19,558 nt of DNA from CAZSWS01 sp964610765 (GCA_964610765.1 CAZSWS010000057.1:1-19558); one strand, 5' to 3'; shown: positions 6,101 to 13,057, counted from the first letter of the stretch. Notes: generated from the letters alone by a model not told the origin. Translations and numbers: made by a program.

Positions 6101-6456
6101 TCTATGTCTTCGTATAATGTACGGATTTGCTTGGGTAGCTTGGCTATAACTAATTTATATGAATGTTTAATCCATTCATATATCTGGGCATCGTCCATAT
6201 CGCGCTCCAGATAGATAGCATTCCAATGCTTTTTATTAAAATGATAGGCAGGTTCTACAGCCGAGTAACGATCTCGCAAAGCAATAGCTGTATCAGGATC
6301 GCACTTCACAGCGATATAGGGTTCCTCGGCATCAAGCGATGCCAGTAAATACATTTTATTCTCAACCTTAAACACAAGAGAAACGTCATCAAACGGGAAT
6401 GACTCCGTTGTGTTTTTAAGACTCAAACAGTAGTTGCGTACATCTTCTATATGCAT
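6097..6456 (-). CDS. MmcQ/YjbR family protein
   Basis: 119 residues, the normal length for the family. Recognisable parts are the N-terminal MHIEDVRNYCLSL, then TESFPFDDVSLVFKVENKMY (about 17-36), and in the second half VEPAYHFNKKHWNAIYL (about 86-102), which contains the conserved HxxKxHW segment. The fold (cyclic-di-GMP-unrelated CyaY-like alpha/beta) is often described as DNA-binding, but the cellular role of MmcQ/YjbR proteins is not established. Its stop overlaps the birA start by 4 bp and yraN ends 9 bp upstream, so yraN, this gene and birA probably form one transcript from the yraN promoter region. Confidence 0.85.
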   Translation of the reverse strand: MHIEDVRNYCLSLKNTTESFPFDDVSLVFKVENKMYLLASLDAEEPYIAVKCDPDTAIALRDRYSAVEPAYHFNKKHWNAIYLERDMDDAQIYEWIKHSYKLVIAKLPKQIRTLYEDIE

Positions 6457-6465
6457 ACCTGATAT

Positions 6466-6831
6466 TTAATTAGCCGTTGCATAAAAGGCATCCTCCATAT
6501 GGTCTATTTGATACCCTCCGGGCGTATGGGTTAAGGCAAAAATATCAAAACGAACAGGCAAGTCAATATCATATATCCGTACATAATTGTCAGCAGCAAT
6601 TACTGTACGTCTTATTTTTTTATTGTCTACCGCTTCTTCAGGGCTTATCAACGCATTTTCCGAACGAGTCTTTACTTCAATTACAATCAGGTTCTCACCA
6701 TCAGTAGCTACCACATCCAGTTCAAAGTGATGCCACCGCCAATTAGTATGTAATATGGTAATTCCTTTTTCGGTCAAATAGCGGCGAACTGCCATTTCGC
6801 CTTCGTTGCCTATTTTATTTGTATCTGCCAT
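6466..6831 (-). CDS. YraN family protein (UPF0102), endonuclease-like fold
   Basis: 121 residues. The signature is complete: NKIGNEGEMAVRRYLTEKGI (5-24), NWRWHHFELDVVATDGENLIVIEVKTR (30-56), in which the Glu and Asp of FELDVV and the EVKTR form a PD-(D/E)xK nuclease-like site. YraN proteins resemble Holliday-junction resolvases in fold; activity has not been shown broadly. The start at 6831 keeps the conserved GNEGE segment. It is the first gene of the minus-strand set yraN, mmcQ-like, birA, with a gap of 9 bp. A TATATTTG box sits only 8 bp before the ATG (6839-6846), which would leave almost no leader. Confidence 0.9.
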   Translation of the reverse strand: MADTNKIGNEGEMAVRRYLTEKGITILHTNWRWHHFELDVVATDGENLIVIEVKTRSENALISPEEAVDNKKIRRTVIAADNYVRIYDIDLPVRFDIFALTHTPGGYQIDHMEDAFYATAN

Positions 6832-6838
6832 ACAATCA

Positions 6839-6846
6839 CAAATATA
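6839..6846 (-). promoter_or_regulatory. -7 box very close to the yraN start
   Basis: TATATTTG on the minus strand fits TAnnTTTG but lies only 8 bp from the ATG, implying a near-leaderless mRNA. There is no -33 match at 19-21 bp, so support is weak. Confidence 0.35.
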
Positions 6847-6855
6847 CTCTTTTTC

Positions 6856-6886
6856 TTTGTTCTTACTTCTTGCGCTTGTATATTTG
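6856..6886 (+). promoter_or_regulatory. Promoter of the RHH-tadA operon
   Basis: TTTG (6856-6859), 19 bp, TATATTTG (6879-6886): an exact Bacteroides consensus. The leader before the ATG at 6914 is about 20 nt. Confidence 0.85.
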
Positions 6887-6913
6887 CAATAAATATAAGA
6901 GAGATATCAAGAG

Positions 6914-7114
6914 ATGGGAAGCAATAAGCCACAACGTTCATACCGTGTGTCGTTCATGCTAAACGAGCATGAATATAAAGTCATTGAAAAATATCTCAAA
7001 AAGTATAAAATAGAAAACAAGTCAAACCTGTTCAGAACAGCCGTCATGTCTCACGTAGTAAAAAGAATGGTTGATGACTATCCTACCTTGTTTGACGAAA
7101 GCGAAATGAGATAA
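6914..7114 (+). CDS. Small ribbon-helix-helix-like protein
   Basis: 66 residues. The layout fits a MetJ/Arc (ribbon-helix-helix) DNA-binding fold: a basic start (SNKPQRS), a short strand YRVSFML (10-16), helix NEHEYKVIEKYLKKYKI (about 17-33), then a turn (ENKSN) and a second helix LFRTAVMSHVVKRM (about 39-52). Such proteins dimerise and bind operators as repressors or act as MobC-like accessory factors; no relaxase or toxin is nearby. It is the first gene after a strong promoter and is separated from tadA by only 4 bp, so the two are co-expressed. A role as regulator of tadA or of its own promoter is inference. Family assignment is moderate because short RHH proteins are hard to recognise by eye. 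Confidence 0.75.
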   Translation: MGSNKPQRSYRVSFMLNEHEYKVIEKYLKKYKIENKSNLFRTAVMSHVVKRMVDDYPTLFDESEMR

Positions 7115-7118
7115 CCTT

Positions 7119-7553
7119 ATGTTTACGGATGAATACTTTATGAAGCAAGCGCTTAGAGAGGCTGAGCAAGCGCGCGAAGAAGGAGAAATTCCGGTTGGAG
7201 CTGTTATTGTTTCTGAAAACACAATCATCGCCCGCTCTCATAATCAAACTGAACGATTAAACGACCCTACCGCCCATGCAGAAATGCTAGCCATCACGGC
7301 AGCAACTAATATTCTGGGAGCTAAATACCTTAATCAATGCACGCTATATGTAACACTAGAACCCTGTGTTATGTGTGCCGGGGCTATTAGTTGGGCACAA
7401 GTAGGCAAACTTGTCTTTGGGGCTTATGACGAAAAAAGGGGCTATACAACGTATGCCCCCAAAGCTCTACACCCCAAAACAATCACTACCGGAGGTGTTA
7501 TGCAAGAAGAAGCCTCACAACTCCTTCTGTCTTTTTTTCAATCTAAAAGATAG
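7119..7553 (+). CDS. tadA: tRNA-specific adenosine deaminase TadA
   Basis: 144 residues. It converts adenosine 34 to inosine in tRNA-Arg(ACG) anticodons, letting one tRNA read three codons. The zinc-binding catalytic site is complete: HAE at residues 53-55 (Glu55 is the proton shuttle) and EPCVMCAGA at 81-89 with Cys83 and Cys86. The N-terminal MKQALREAEQAREEGEIPVGAVIV is the typical TadA opening, and ARSHNQTERLNDPTAHAEM contains the conserved HNxxExxxDPTAHAE. It follows the small RHH gene after 4 bp and shares its promoter at 6856-6886. It converges with the DsbA-family gene with only 13 bp between the stops and no evident terminator. Confidence 0.96.
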   Translation: MFTDEYFMKQALREAEQAREEGEIPVGAVIVSENTIIARSHNQTERLNDPTAHAEMLAITAATNILGAKYLNQCTLYVTLEPCVMCAGAISWAQVGKLVFGAYDEKRGYTTYAPKALHPKTITTGGVMQEEASQLLLSFFQSKR

Positions 7554-7566
7554 CGACCCTACACGC

Positions 7567-8292
7567 TTACGTGCAAATTCCATCTATCGTACAAGATTGT
7601 CCTTGAATCGTTTCTCCTGAAGCATCCTCACCAGACTGCTTACCGGACCATTCAGCATACGCATTACTCAACACACGTATATACTCTTCGACCTGAATAG
7701 AACCCTCTACAAAGTGCTTTCCATTTAACCGATAGAAAGGCACATAGTTAATGTTTAGTTTTTCAGCTATGCTGATATCGCTTTCCACCTCTTCTACCAA
7801 TTCTTCACTATGAAGCATGCGGGAGATTTCCTCCTTCGACAACCCTACTTTCTCACCCAAAAACAGCAAAACAGCCTGATTGCTCACATCTTTACCCTCA
7901 GTAAAATAGGCTTCATACAGAACATCTTCCATCTCGGTAGCCTTATCAATTCGTGCAGCTAGCTTAACCATCCGAAGCGCATCAAATGTATTGGCTACAA
8001 CCAACTTTTCATAATCTAAAACAAGCCCAACCTTAGCAGCCTCTTGCACGGTCTTATGAGTCATAGCGCGTGCCCTATCAAGCGTTACACTATAGGTGTC
8101 GCTCAGGTATTGATAGTATGACTTTTCGATAGCCTTTTTAGGAAGTTCAGGAGAGAGCTCAAAACTACGCCATACTAATTCTATATTTTCTTTATACGGG
8201 AAATCAGCCAAAGCTGATTCCAGCTTTTTCATTCCTATATAACAGTACGGACAAGCTATATCCGACCATATTTCTATTTGCATTTTTGCCAT
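7567..8292 (-). CDS. DsbA family oxidoreductase (FrnE-like)
   Basis: 241 residues. The thioredoxin-fold DsbA domain opens with EIWSDIACPYCYIGMKKLE: the redox pair is Cys14-Pro-Tyr-Cys17. The helical insert and the VWRSFELSP segment are typical of the FrnE (2-hydroxychromene-2-carboxylate isomerase/DsbA-like) group. The second active-site region has the conserved cis-Pro in NINYVPFYRLNGKHFVEGS (about 184-202). No signal peptide is present, so it should be cytoplasmic, unlike classical DsbA. Two further Cys near the C-terminus (SCTIDGIC) might form a second disulfide, as reported for FrnE proteins. It likely reduces or isomerises disulfides in oxidative stress, by family inference. A -7 box lies at 8327-8334. 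Residue 4 is another possible Met start. Confidence 0.88.
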   Translation of the reverse strand: MAKMQIEIWSDIACPYCYIGMKKLESALADFPYKENIELVWRSFELSPELPKKAIEKSYYQYLSDTYSVTLDRARAMTHKTVQEAAKVGLVLDYEKLVVANTFDALRMVKLAARIDKATEMEDVLYEAYFTEGKDVSNQAVLLFLGEKVGLSKEEISRMLHSEELVEEVESDISIAEKLNINYVPFYRLNGKHFVEGSIQVEEYIRVLSNAYAEWSGKQSGEDASGETIQGQSCTIDGICT

Positions 8293-8326
8293 AATATTCG
8301 CTTTAAATCGCTATTACACTAACATG

Positions 8327-8334
8327 CAAAGCTA
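8327..8334 (-). promoter_or_regulatory. -7 box of the DsbA-family gene
   Basis: Minus strand TAGCTTTG fits TAnnTTTG, with a leader of about 30 nt to the ATG at 8292. No good -33 element. Confidence 0.45.
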
Positions 8335-8403
8335 GTATTCTGTTTATAAATAACATCTGAGTCTCTATCAAATAAACCTATAAGCCCGTGATATTCCATC
8401 AAG

Positions 8404-8443
8404 AAAAAAGCTTCCGATAAGCATAGTTGCCGGAAGCTTTTTT
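8404..8443 (-). terminator. Terminator of the NahK-like kinase gene
   Basis: A 13-bp symmetric stem (8404-8416 with 8431-8443) whose core is GCTTCCG/CGGAAGC, with a T-run on the minus strand. It lies 20 bp past the kinase stop codon. The A/T-rich ends are symmetric, so it could also act on the plus strand. Confidence 0.85.
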
Positions 8444-8463
8444 ATATGAATAATCAATATGGA

Positions 8464-9558
8464 TTAAAGCCACTGTTTCATAAATCCTTCCATCTCATCT
8501 TGGTGTTCTTCTAAGCTTTGCAGCAGTTTAAATTGCGCTAGAGTGCGTTGTAGGTTATGTTTAGGTGAATGAATTTTATAATAAGTATCTCCATTGATGT
8601 AATCAGTCAGGAAGCGCACTGTTTGCATATAAGTCAGCAAACGTCCTCCGTACGGAAGCAGCGAGATTTCAAGTGGTGTCAAGAACGATTTCGCTTTCTC
8701 CATATATCCTTTTGCATACGCTTCAAATATCGGTATGTTCACATTCACATTATCCAGGTTTGCATCATCTTCTGCACCTGTATTAGCTCCTGTACGAATA
8801 AAATCACCAATATCAGAAAGCACAAAACCCGGCATAACAGTATCTAAGTCAATCACACAAAGCACTTTTCCTTCTTCATCAAACAAGACATTGTTGACTT
8901 TCGTATCACAATGATTGATGCGTTTTCTTAGTTTTCCTTCGCGATGCAAGTCCTCCTGGATACACATAGCTTTAGCACGCTTCTCTATCTCAGCCAGTAA
9001 GTCTTTCACTTCAGCTACCCTGCCTACTTTATCTTCTTTTACAGCTTCGTTTAGCTGCCATAGGCGGAACTCCATATTATGGAAGTTTTCAATTGTTTCA
9101 CCCAGCGTTCCTTCAGGAATATCAGCCAACATAGACTGAAAGTTACCAAAAGCCTTACCTGCTTCATACGAGTATGCTTCATTTACTTCCTCATAGCTTT
9201 TACTACGAGGGATAAACAATGAAACTCTCCAATAACTTTCACCATCAAAGTAATACTGCTTACCATCTTTAGTAGGTAAAAAGGTTAGCACCTTCCTATC
9301 GATATCTTTCTCGCCACTTTCTTCAAGTTTCTTTCGGATATGCGCAGTCACAATCTGAATGTTATTTTGTAGCATATCCACATTGGGGAATATATTGTGA
9401 TTGATGCGTTGTAAAATATACACATCTTCTCCTTTTTCATTCGAGATTTTCAGCGTATCATTGATATGTCCATTACCGAAAGGTTGAGCCGCTACGGGTT
9501 TTTCTTTTAGTTCGAACTGCTGTAAAATTTGCATGTAGTCTAATGCTGATTTTGTCAT
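8464..9558 (-). CDS. NahK-like N-acetylhexosamine 1-kinase / phosphotransferase family protein
   Basis: 364 residues from the ATG at 9558. An upstream TTG at 9594 is open in frame, but it lies on the promoter's -7 box (9584-9591), so I reject it. The sequence follows bifidobacterial N-acetylhexosamine 1-kinase (NahK/LnpB) closely: FGNGHINDTL (27-36), VYILQRINHNIFPNV (47-61), AFGNFQ (136-141) and the catalytic loop INHCDTKVNNVLFD (214-227), where Asp218 and Asn223 are catalytic and Mg-binding. DLDTVMPG (237-244) is the second metal site. In bifidobacteria the enzyme phosphorylates GlcNAc and GalNAc at C1 as part of mucin and milk-glycan use. Here no glycan phosphorylase or uridylyltransferase is adjacent, so the substrate is inferred by similarity. 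The catalytic motif has Cys217 in place of Asn. Monocistronic, with its own promoter and terminator. Confidence 0.85.
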   Translation of the reverse strand: MTKSALDYMQILQQFELKEKPVAAQPFGNGHINDTLKISNEKGEDVYILQRINHNIFPNVDMLQNNIQIVTAHIRKKLEESGEKDIDRKVLTFLPTKDGKQYYFDGESYWRVSLFIPRSKSYEEVNEAYSYEAGKAFGNFQSMLADIPEGTLGETIENFHNMEFRLWQLNEAVKEDKVGRVAEVKDLLAEIEKRAKAMCIQEDLHREGKLRKRINHCDTKVNNVLFDEEGKVLCVIDLDTVMPGFVLSDIGDFIRTGANTGAEDDANLDNVNVNIPIFEAYAKGYMEKAKSFLTPLEISLLPYGGRLLTYMQTVRFLTDYINGDTYYKIHSPKHNLQRTLAQFKLLQSLEEHQDEMEGFMKQWL

Positions 9559-9583
9559 GGTGTTTTTATTTATGTTATTCTTA

Positions 9584-9591
9584 CAAAAGTA
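9584..9591 (-). promoter_or_regulatory. -7 box of the NahK-like gene
   Basis: Minus strand TACTTTTG fits TAnnTTTG. It puts transcription start near 9577, about 20 nt before the ATG at 9558, and argues against the upstream TTG start. The -33 region is only a weak T-run. Confidence 0.55.
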
Positions 9592-9673
9592 CAAGTTAAT
9601 TCATAGATATTAAAATAGTTTGAAGACGTATGCATTCAAACAGCACAAAGATTGAAACAAAGCAAGTTTGTAT

Positions 9674-9988
9674 TTACTTCTTTTTCTTATCGTAATTACG
9701 CTTCGGGTTTTTGGGGAACCAACCTTTCATCACACGTTCTTCTTGTTCGAACACCTCTTTGATTGTCCAAAAGGATGAGAAGGAGAAAACTCCTAACAAT
9801 GCTGAGATAAACACATCTTCAACCATAAGCGATGCAGCAAGTCCCAGTATTCCCAACACCAGAAACACCCACCAGCATTTTGTTCCAAAGTAATACTCTG
9901 CTTTTACAACAACCGGGTGAAAAAAACCAATGATAGCAAACGTTGCGATTCCTATCAGTAATCCATTAAAATGTATTCCTTCAAACAT
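9674..9988 (-). CDS. DUF4491 family small membrane protein
   Basis: 104 residues from the ATG at 9988. An in-frame GTG at 10039 is possible, but the extra 17 codons would be read from a terminator hairpin, so I reject it. After MFEGIHFNGLL come three hydrophobic segments at about 10-27 (LLIGIATFAIIGFFHPVV), 38-55 (WWVFLVLGILGLAASLM) and 59-77, with the conserved HPVVVKAEYYFGTKCWW between the first two. This matches DUF4491, an uncharacterised family common in Bacteroidetes and Firmicutes. The C-terminus is strongly basic (KNPKRNYDKKKK) and should be cytoplasmic. It follows secG, with a terminator-like hairpin only 17 bp before its start and no clear promoter of its own. Confidence 0.85.
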   Translation of the reverse strand: MFEGIHFNGLLIGIATFAIIGFFHPVVVKAEYYFGTKCWWVFLVLGILGLAASLMVEDVFISALLGVFSFSSFWTIKEVFEQEERVMKGWFPKNPKRNYDKKKK

Positions 9989-10004
9989 ATATTTTTCTTT
10001 AAAT

Positions 10005-10037
10005 AAAAAGGCGGAGATGCTTTCACTCATCTCCGCC
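10005..10037 (-). terminator. Terminator-like hairpin after secG, in the leader of the DUF4491 gene
   Basis: A perfect 10-bp GC-rich stem (10010-10019 with 10028-10037), an 8-nt loop, and TTTTT on the minus strand. It ends the secG transcript but sits 17 bp before the DUF4491 start, so that gene may depend on read-through. Confidence 0.85.
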
Positions 10038-10081
10038 ACTAATATAATTCTTTTTCAGAAAGGTTTCTAGCTTTCCTCGTA

Positions 10082-10462
10082 TTAATTCTCTTGTGTCTCT
10101 TCCGGCTCTACAGGTATTGCTTCTCCTTCACCTTCTTGCTGCAAGGGTGTTCCAAAGTCCGGAGCAATTGCATTGGGGTCAACCGTTTGAGCTTCGTTCA
10201 CTTGTTGTTGTATTTCAGAAGAGCGTTGCACCGATTGAGATTCGGGAATAAATGCCGTTACAACAATACAAAGCACCAAAATAGCTCCTGCTAATGTCCA
10301 TGTTGCTTTTTCTAAGAAGTCGGTAGTCTTACGTACACCCATTATTTGGTTAGACGAAGAGAAGCCGGAAGCCAAACCACCACCTTTAGAATTTTGTATC
10401 ACAACAATAAATATCAAAAGGAGGGAAGCTATCAGAATTAATACAGAGATAAACACGTACAT
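10082..10462 (-). CDS. secG: Preprotein translocase subunit SecG
   Basis: 126 residues. SecG is the small subunit of the SecYEG channel that moves unfolded proteins through the inner membrane. Two membrane segments are visible at about 2-23 (YVFISVLILIASLLLIFIVV) and 53-72 (ATWTLAGAILVLCIVVTAFI), joined by the conserved cytoplasmic loop IQNSKGGGLASGFSSSNQIMGVRKTTDFLEK, in which the GGGL and the Gly/Ser-rich part are diagnostic. The C-terminal tail (about 75-126) is acidic and low in complexity, rich in Gln, Glu and Pro, as often seen in Bacteroidetes SecG. It lies 8 bp after the TPR-like gene and is the last gene of the operon starting at the sigma-54 activator; a terminator follows at 10005-10037. 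Confidence 0.95.
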   Translation of the reverse strand: MYVFISVLILIASLLLIFIVVIQNSKGGGLASGFSSSNQIMGVRKTTDFLEKATWTLAGAILVLCIVVTAFIPESQSVQRSSEIQQQVNEAQTVDPNAIAPDFGTPLQQEGEGEAIPVEPEETQEN

Positions 10463-10470
10463 TTTCTATT

Positions 10471-11214
10471 TTATTTTTTTGAGTTAATAATCAGTTTTTC
10501 CAAAAATCTAATTTGGTCTGCAAAGTAACTATTTTTTTCCGGATATTTCAAGCTTAAGTTTCTAATTATTTGCAATGCTTTAACATATCTTTTTTGTTTC
10601 ACATAGATATGCGCCAATGTTTCCGTGAAAAACGAATCATCTAAGCCATCCTCTTCAATATCTAAAACGCCCACTTGCCCCTCAGTTGCTTTTTCGAGTG
10701 ATTCAAAACGATGGTCTTCTTTTTCAATGAAAGAGTCAATTAAATCTTGGTGTTTCATCCGAACATCATCACCTTCCGTCTTTTCTTCCGACTCCTCGTT
10801 AGACAAACTCCAGTAGATATAATCAGACGACACAGAAGGCTGAATCAAGAACAAAGGATCCGTACTATCGTCCTGTTCTCCCTCTCTAGCACGAGCTGAA
10901 AGAAAGGTATCTATCAAACTAAATGAATCACTTACTTCTTCAGATATTCTTTTATCCTTATATTCTTTAGGCAACTGATATTTCTCGCCTTCTATCAGTA
11001 AAAACAATTGCTTCCTATCCGAAACAAACAACGAGCTACGCTTCAGTTCTGTTCGAAACCGGATATCTTTCTCTACAGAGAGATTTTTAAGATAAAGCAT
11101 GCGAGCAACACTAAACCAAGGAAAATCATCCACTATTTCCCTCAACTCAGCCAACGTCTGCCCATTCATCCGGGCAGGTGCATCCATCAACTGATATAGT
11201 CCCTTCGCATTCAT
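10471..11214 (-). CDS. Conserved Bacteroidetes TPR-like protein of the lptE-secG operon
   Basis: 247 residues, no signal peptide and no membrane segment, so probably cytoplasmic. The N-terminal part (about 15-70, with LAELREIVDDFPWFSVARMLYLKNL) is helical. A long acidic, probably disordered stretch covers about 115-190 (many Glu, Asp and Ser). The C-terminal part reads FFTETLAHIYVKQKRYVKALQIIRNLSLKYPEKN in two halves around 195-230, matching a tetratricopeptide-like repeat pair. I do not know a function; the gene is commonly found between lptE and secG in this phylum. It starts 3 bp after the lptE stop and ends 8 bp before secG, so co-transcription is nearly certain. A scaffold or quality-control role in envelope biogenesis is only a guess from context. 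Confidence 0.8.
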   Translation of the reverse strand: MNAKGLYQLMDAPARMNGQTLAELREIVDDFPWFSVARMLYLKNLSVEKDIRFRTELKRSSLFVSDRKQLFLLIEGEKYQLPKEYKDKRISEEVSDSFSLIDTFLSARAREGEQDDSTDPLFLIQPSVSSDYIYWSLSNEESEEKTEGDDVRMKHQDLIDSFIEKEDHRFESLEKATEGQVGVLDIEEDGLDDSFFTETLAHIYVKQKRYVKALQIIRNLSLKYPEKNSYFADQIRFLEKLIINSKK

Positions 11215-11217
11215 TTA

Positions 11218-11751
11218 TTACCAGTCAGCAACGGTTGTATTATATATCTGGTCTACAAGCTCTTCTACAATCTCTTGACACAATTGACTTTGAACATCAT
11301 CGATAGTTTTCGAGTTGTCAAACTCCCGAAAAGCTGAATAGTTATTTTCAAAGTCTTTTTCCGGATTCGCCCGATTCTCATACCTTACGCGAATCGTAAC
11401 CGTCAAGCGTGTCTGCGAAGCAAACACCCGGTCGTTACCCTCCGTTGGTTTCGCATTCATCTGCATCAGGTCATACCCGGTTATTTCTCCTTCCAAATCC
11501 AAATCGCCATTGGTTCTGACCATTTGCAATTTAGTCTTCGTGATAAACTTATCTTCAATCTCCTCTGTCAGCATCTGAGACAACATGGGATATACCAACA
11601 TAGCCATATTAGGAAAAGGCTTGATTGAGATAGTCTTTGTTTTGGTATAATCTATTGTAGCTGCATTGAATGTATAAGAGATGGAGCAAGCTGAAAAAAG
11701 CAGCAGACTAATCCATATAACACTCAACAATATATATGTATGCTTACCCAT
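11218..11751 (-). CDS. lptE: LPS assembly lipoprotein LptE (Bacteroidetes type)
   Basis: 177 residues. A lipoprotein signal peptide ends in the lipobox LLFSAC, with Cys22 as the lipidation site. The mature part opens with SISYTFNAATIDYTKTKTI, the hallmark of the Bacteroidetes LptE-like family (PF04390), followed by LTEEIEDKFITKTKLQMV (about 60-77). LptE is an outer-membrane lipoprotein plug that pairs with LptD to insert LPS into the outer leaflet. No lptD lies in this window. It is the second gene of a four-gene operon: the sigma-54 activator stops 4 bp upstream and the TPR-like gene starts 3 bp downstream. Such spacing supports one polycistronic message. Confidence 0.9.
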   Translation of the reverse strand: MGKHTYILLSVIWISLLLFSACSISYTFNAATIDYTKTKTISIKPFPNMAMLVYPMLSQMLTEEIEDKFITKTKLQMVRTNGDLDLEGEITGYDLMQMNAKPTEGNDRVFASQTRLTVTIRVRYENRANPEKDFENNYSAFREFDNSKTIDDVQSQLCQEIVEELVDQIYNTTVADW

Positions 11752-11755
11752 GTAT

Positions 11756-12970
11756 TTATTCTAAATTATAATCACGAATTTTTCGATACAGCGTTCGCTC
11801 AGAAATTTTCAAATCAGCTGCCGCACCTTTTCTTTTTCCGTTGTGACGCTCCAATGCTTTCCGAATCATTTCTTTTTCCGCATCTTCTAAAGAAAGCATT
11901 TCTTCAACTTGCTCAGCTTCTTGAATATGATAATCGGCATCGGCATCAGGTTCTTCATGTGAGTGAATCGAAGCGGAAGGATGCTTTGCAACATACCGAT
12001 CTCCCTTGTCCATCGACATTTGAATAGGCACCTGACCTTGCATAATGTCATGCACCAGCTTTTTCAAATCATTCAAATCACTTTTCAAATCAAACAAAAC
12101 CTGATAAAGTATTTCTCTTTCTGAGTTAAACACCTTCCCTTCTGACTCCACTTTCACAGGCACAGGCAGTTTACTCATTTCAGTATCCGGCAGATAGTTT
12201 TTAAGTATTTCAGCACTTATCTCCCTACTTTCTTCTATGACCGAAATTCTCTCAGTCAGATTTTTCAGTTCCCGTACATTTCCCGGCCAACGATAACTCA
12301 TCAATAACTGTCTTCCATCCTCTTCTAAGCGAATAGGAGGCATGTGATATTTAGAAGCATAGTCAGAAGCGAATTTTCTAAAGAGCAAGGGGATGTCCTC
12401 TTGTCTGTTTCTTAAAGGCGGAATCAATATAGGAACACTATTCAGGCGATAATACAAATCTTCCCGAAACTTCCGTTCTGCGACTGCTATTTCCAACTTC
12501 ACGTTGGTGGCTGCAACTATACGCACATTTGTTTTTTGCACCTTCGAAGAGCCTACTTTAATAAACTCACCCGTCTCCAACACACGAAGCAAACGTGCCT
12601 GGGTAGGAATGGGTAATTCTCCCACTTCGTCCAAAAAGATTGTCCCACCGTCAGCCACTTCAAAATATCCTTTACGATCTGCCAGCGCTCCGGTAAAAGA
12701 ACCTTTTTCATGACCAAACAATTCAGAATCAATCGTTCCCTCCGGAATTGCCCCACAATTCACAGCTATATATTGCGCATGTTTTCTGGGGCTGTATTGG
12801 TGTATAATTTGCGGAAAAGTCTCCTTCCCCACTCCACTTTCACCGGAAATAAGCACCGACAAGTCGGTCGGAGCCACTTGAACAGCTGTGTCAATCGCCC
12901 GGTTCAGTTCCGAATTGTTACCAATAATCCCGAATCGTTGTTTTATTTGTTGTATATCGCTACTTATCAT
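11756..12970 (-). CDS. Sigma-54-dependent transcriptional activator without a receiver domain
   Basis: 404 residues. The AAA+ domain begins near residue 15: Walker A GESGVGKE (43-50), the sigma-54-contact loop GSFTGA (90-95; most family members have GAFTGA), Walker B IFLDEVGELP (111-120), and the helical lid with RWPGNVRELKNLTERI. A long linker (about 265-365), rich in acidic residues, leads to a Fis-type helix-turn-helix at about 375-404 (GKRKGAAADLKISERTLYRK). It hydrolyses ATP to open complexes at RpoN promoters. No response-regulator, GAF or PAS domain precedes the AAA+ part, so activity must be controlled by another protein, by expression, or by the linker. It heads an operon with lptE, a TPR-like gene and secG. 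An inverted repeat lies at 13012-13057 just upstream. Confidence 0.92.
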   Translation of the reverse strand: MISSDIQQIKQRFGIIGNNSELNRAIDTAVQVAPTDLSVLISGESGVGKETFPQIIHQYSPRKHAQYIAVNCGAIPEGTIDSELFGHEKGSFTGALADRKGYFEVADGGTIFLDEVGELPIPTQARLLRVLETGEFIKVGSSKVQKTNVRIVAATNVKLEIAVAERKFREDLYYRLNSVPILIPPLRNRQEDIPLLFRKFASDYASKYHMPPIRLEEDGRQLLMSYRWPGNVRELKNLTERISVIEESREISAEILKNYLPDTEMSKLPVPVKVESEGKVFNSEREILYQVLFDLKSDLNDLKKLVHDIMQGQVPIQMSMDKGDRYVAKHPSASIHSHEEPDADADYHIQEAEQVEEMLSLEDAEKEMIRKALERHNGKRKGAAADLKISERTLYRKIRDYNLE

Positions 12971-13011
12971 AGTTGTTCAAGAAGTAAGTAAACTGCTAAT
13001 ATTACAGTTTT

Positions 13012-13057
13012 CATGACAAAATTACAAATCTAAATGACATTTTCATGTTTTGTCATG
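13012..13057. promoter_or_regulatory. Inverted repeat between divergent genes; candidate operator over a promoter
   Basis: CATGACAAAA (13012-13021) and TTTTGTCATG (13048-13057) are perfect inverted copies 26 bp apart; a partial version (TGACATTTTCATG, 13035-13047) lies between them. A TAATTTTG -7 box on the minus strand (13017-13024) overlaps the left arm. Protein binding here could control the sigma-54 activator operon. Confidence 0.5.

Noticed and set aside
9559..9594. N-terminal extension of the NahK-like kinase from TTG 9594
   Set aside because: It overlaps the promoter -7 box and lies upstream of the expected transcription start; the family match begins after the ATG at 9558.
9989..10039. 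N-terminal extension of the DUF4491 protein from GTG 10039
   Set aside because: These codons derive from a terminator hairpin and are not part of the family.
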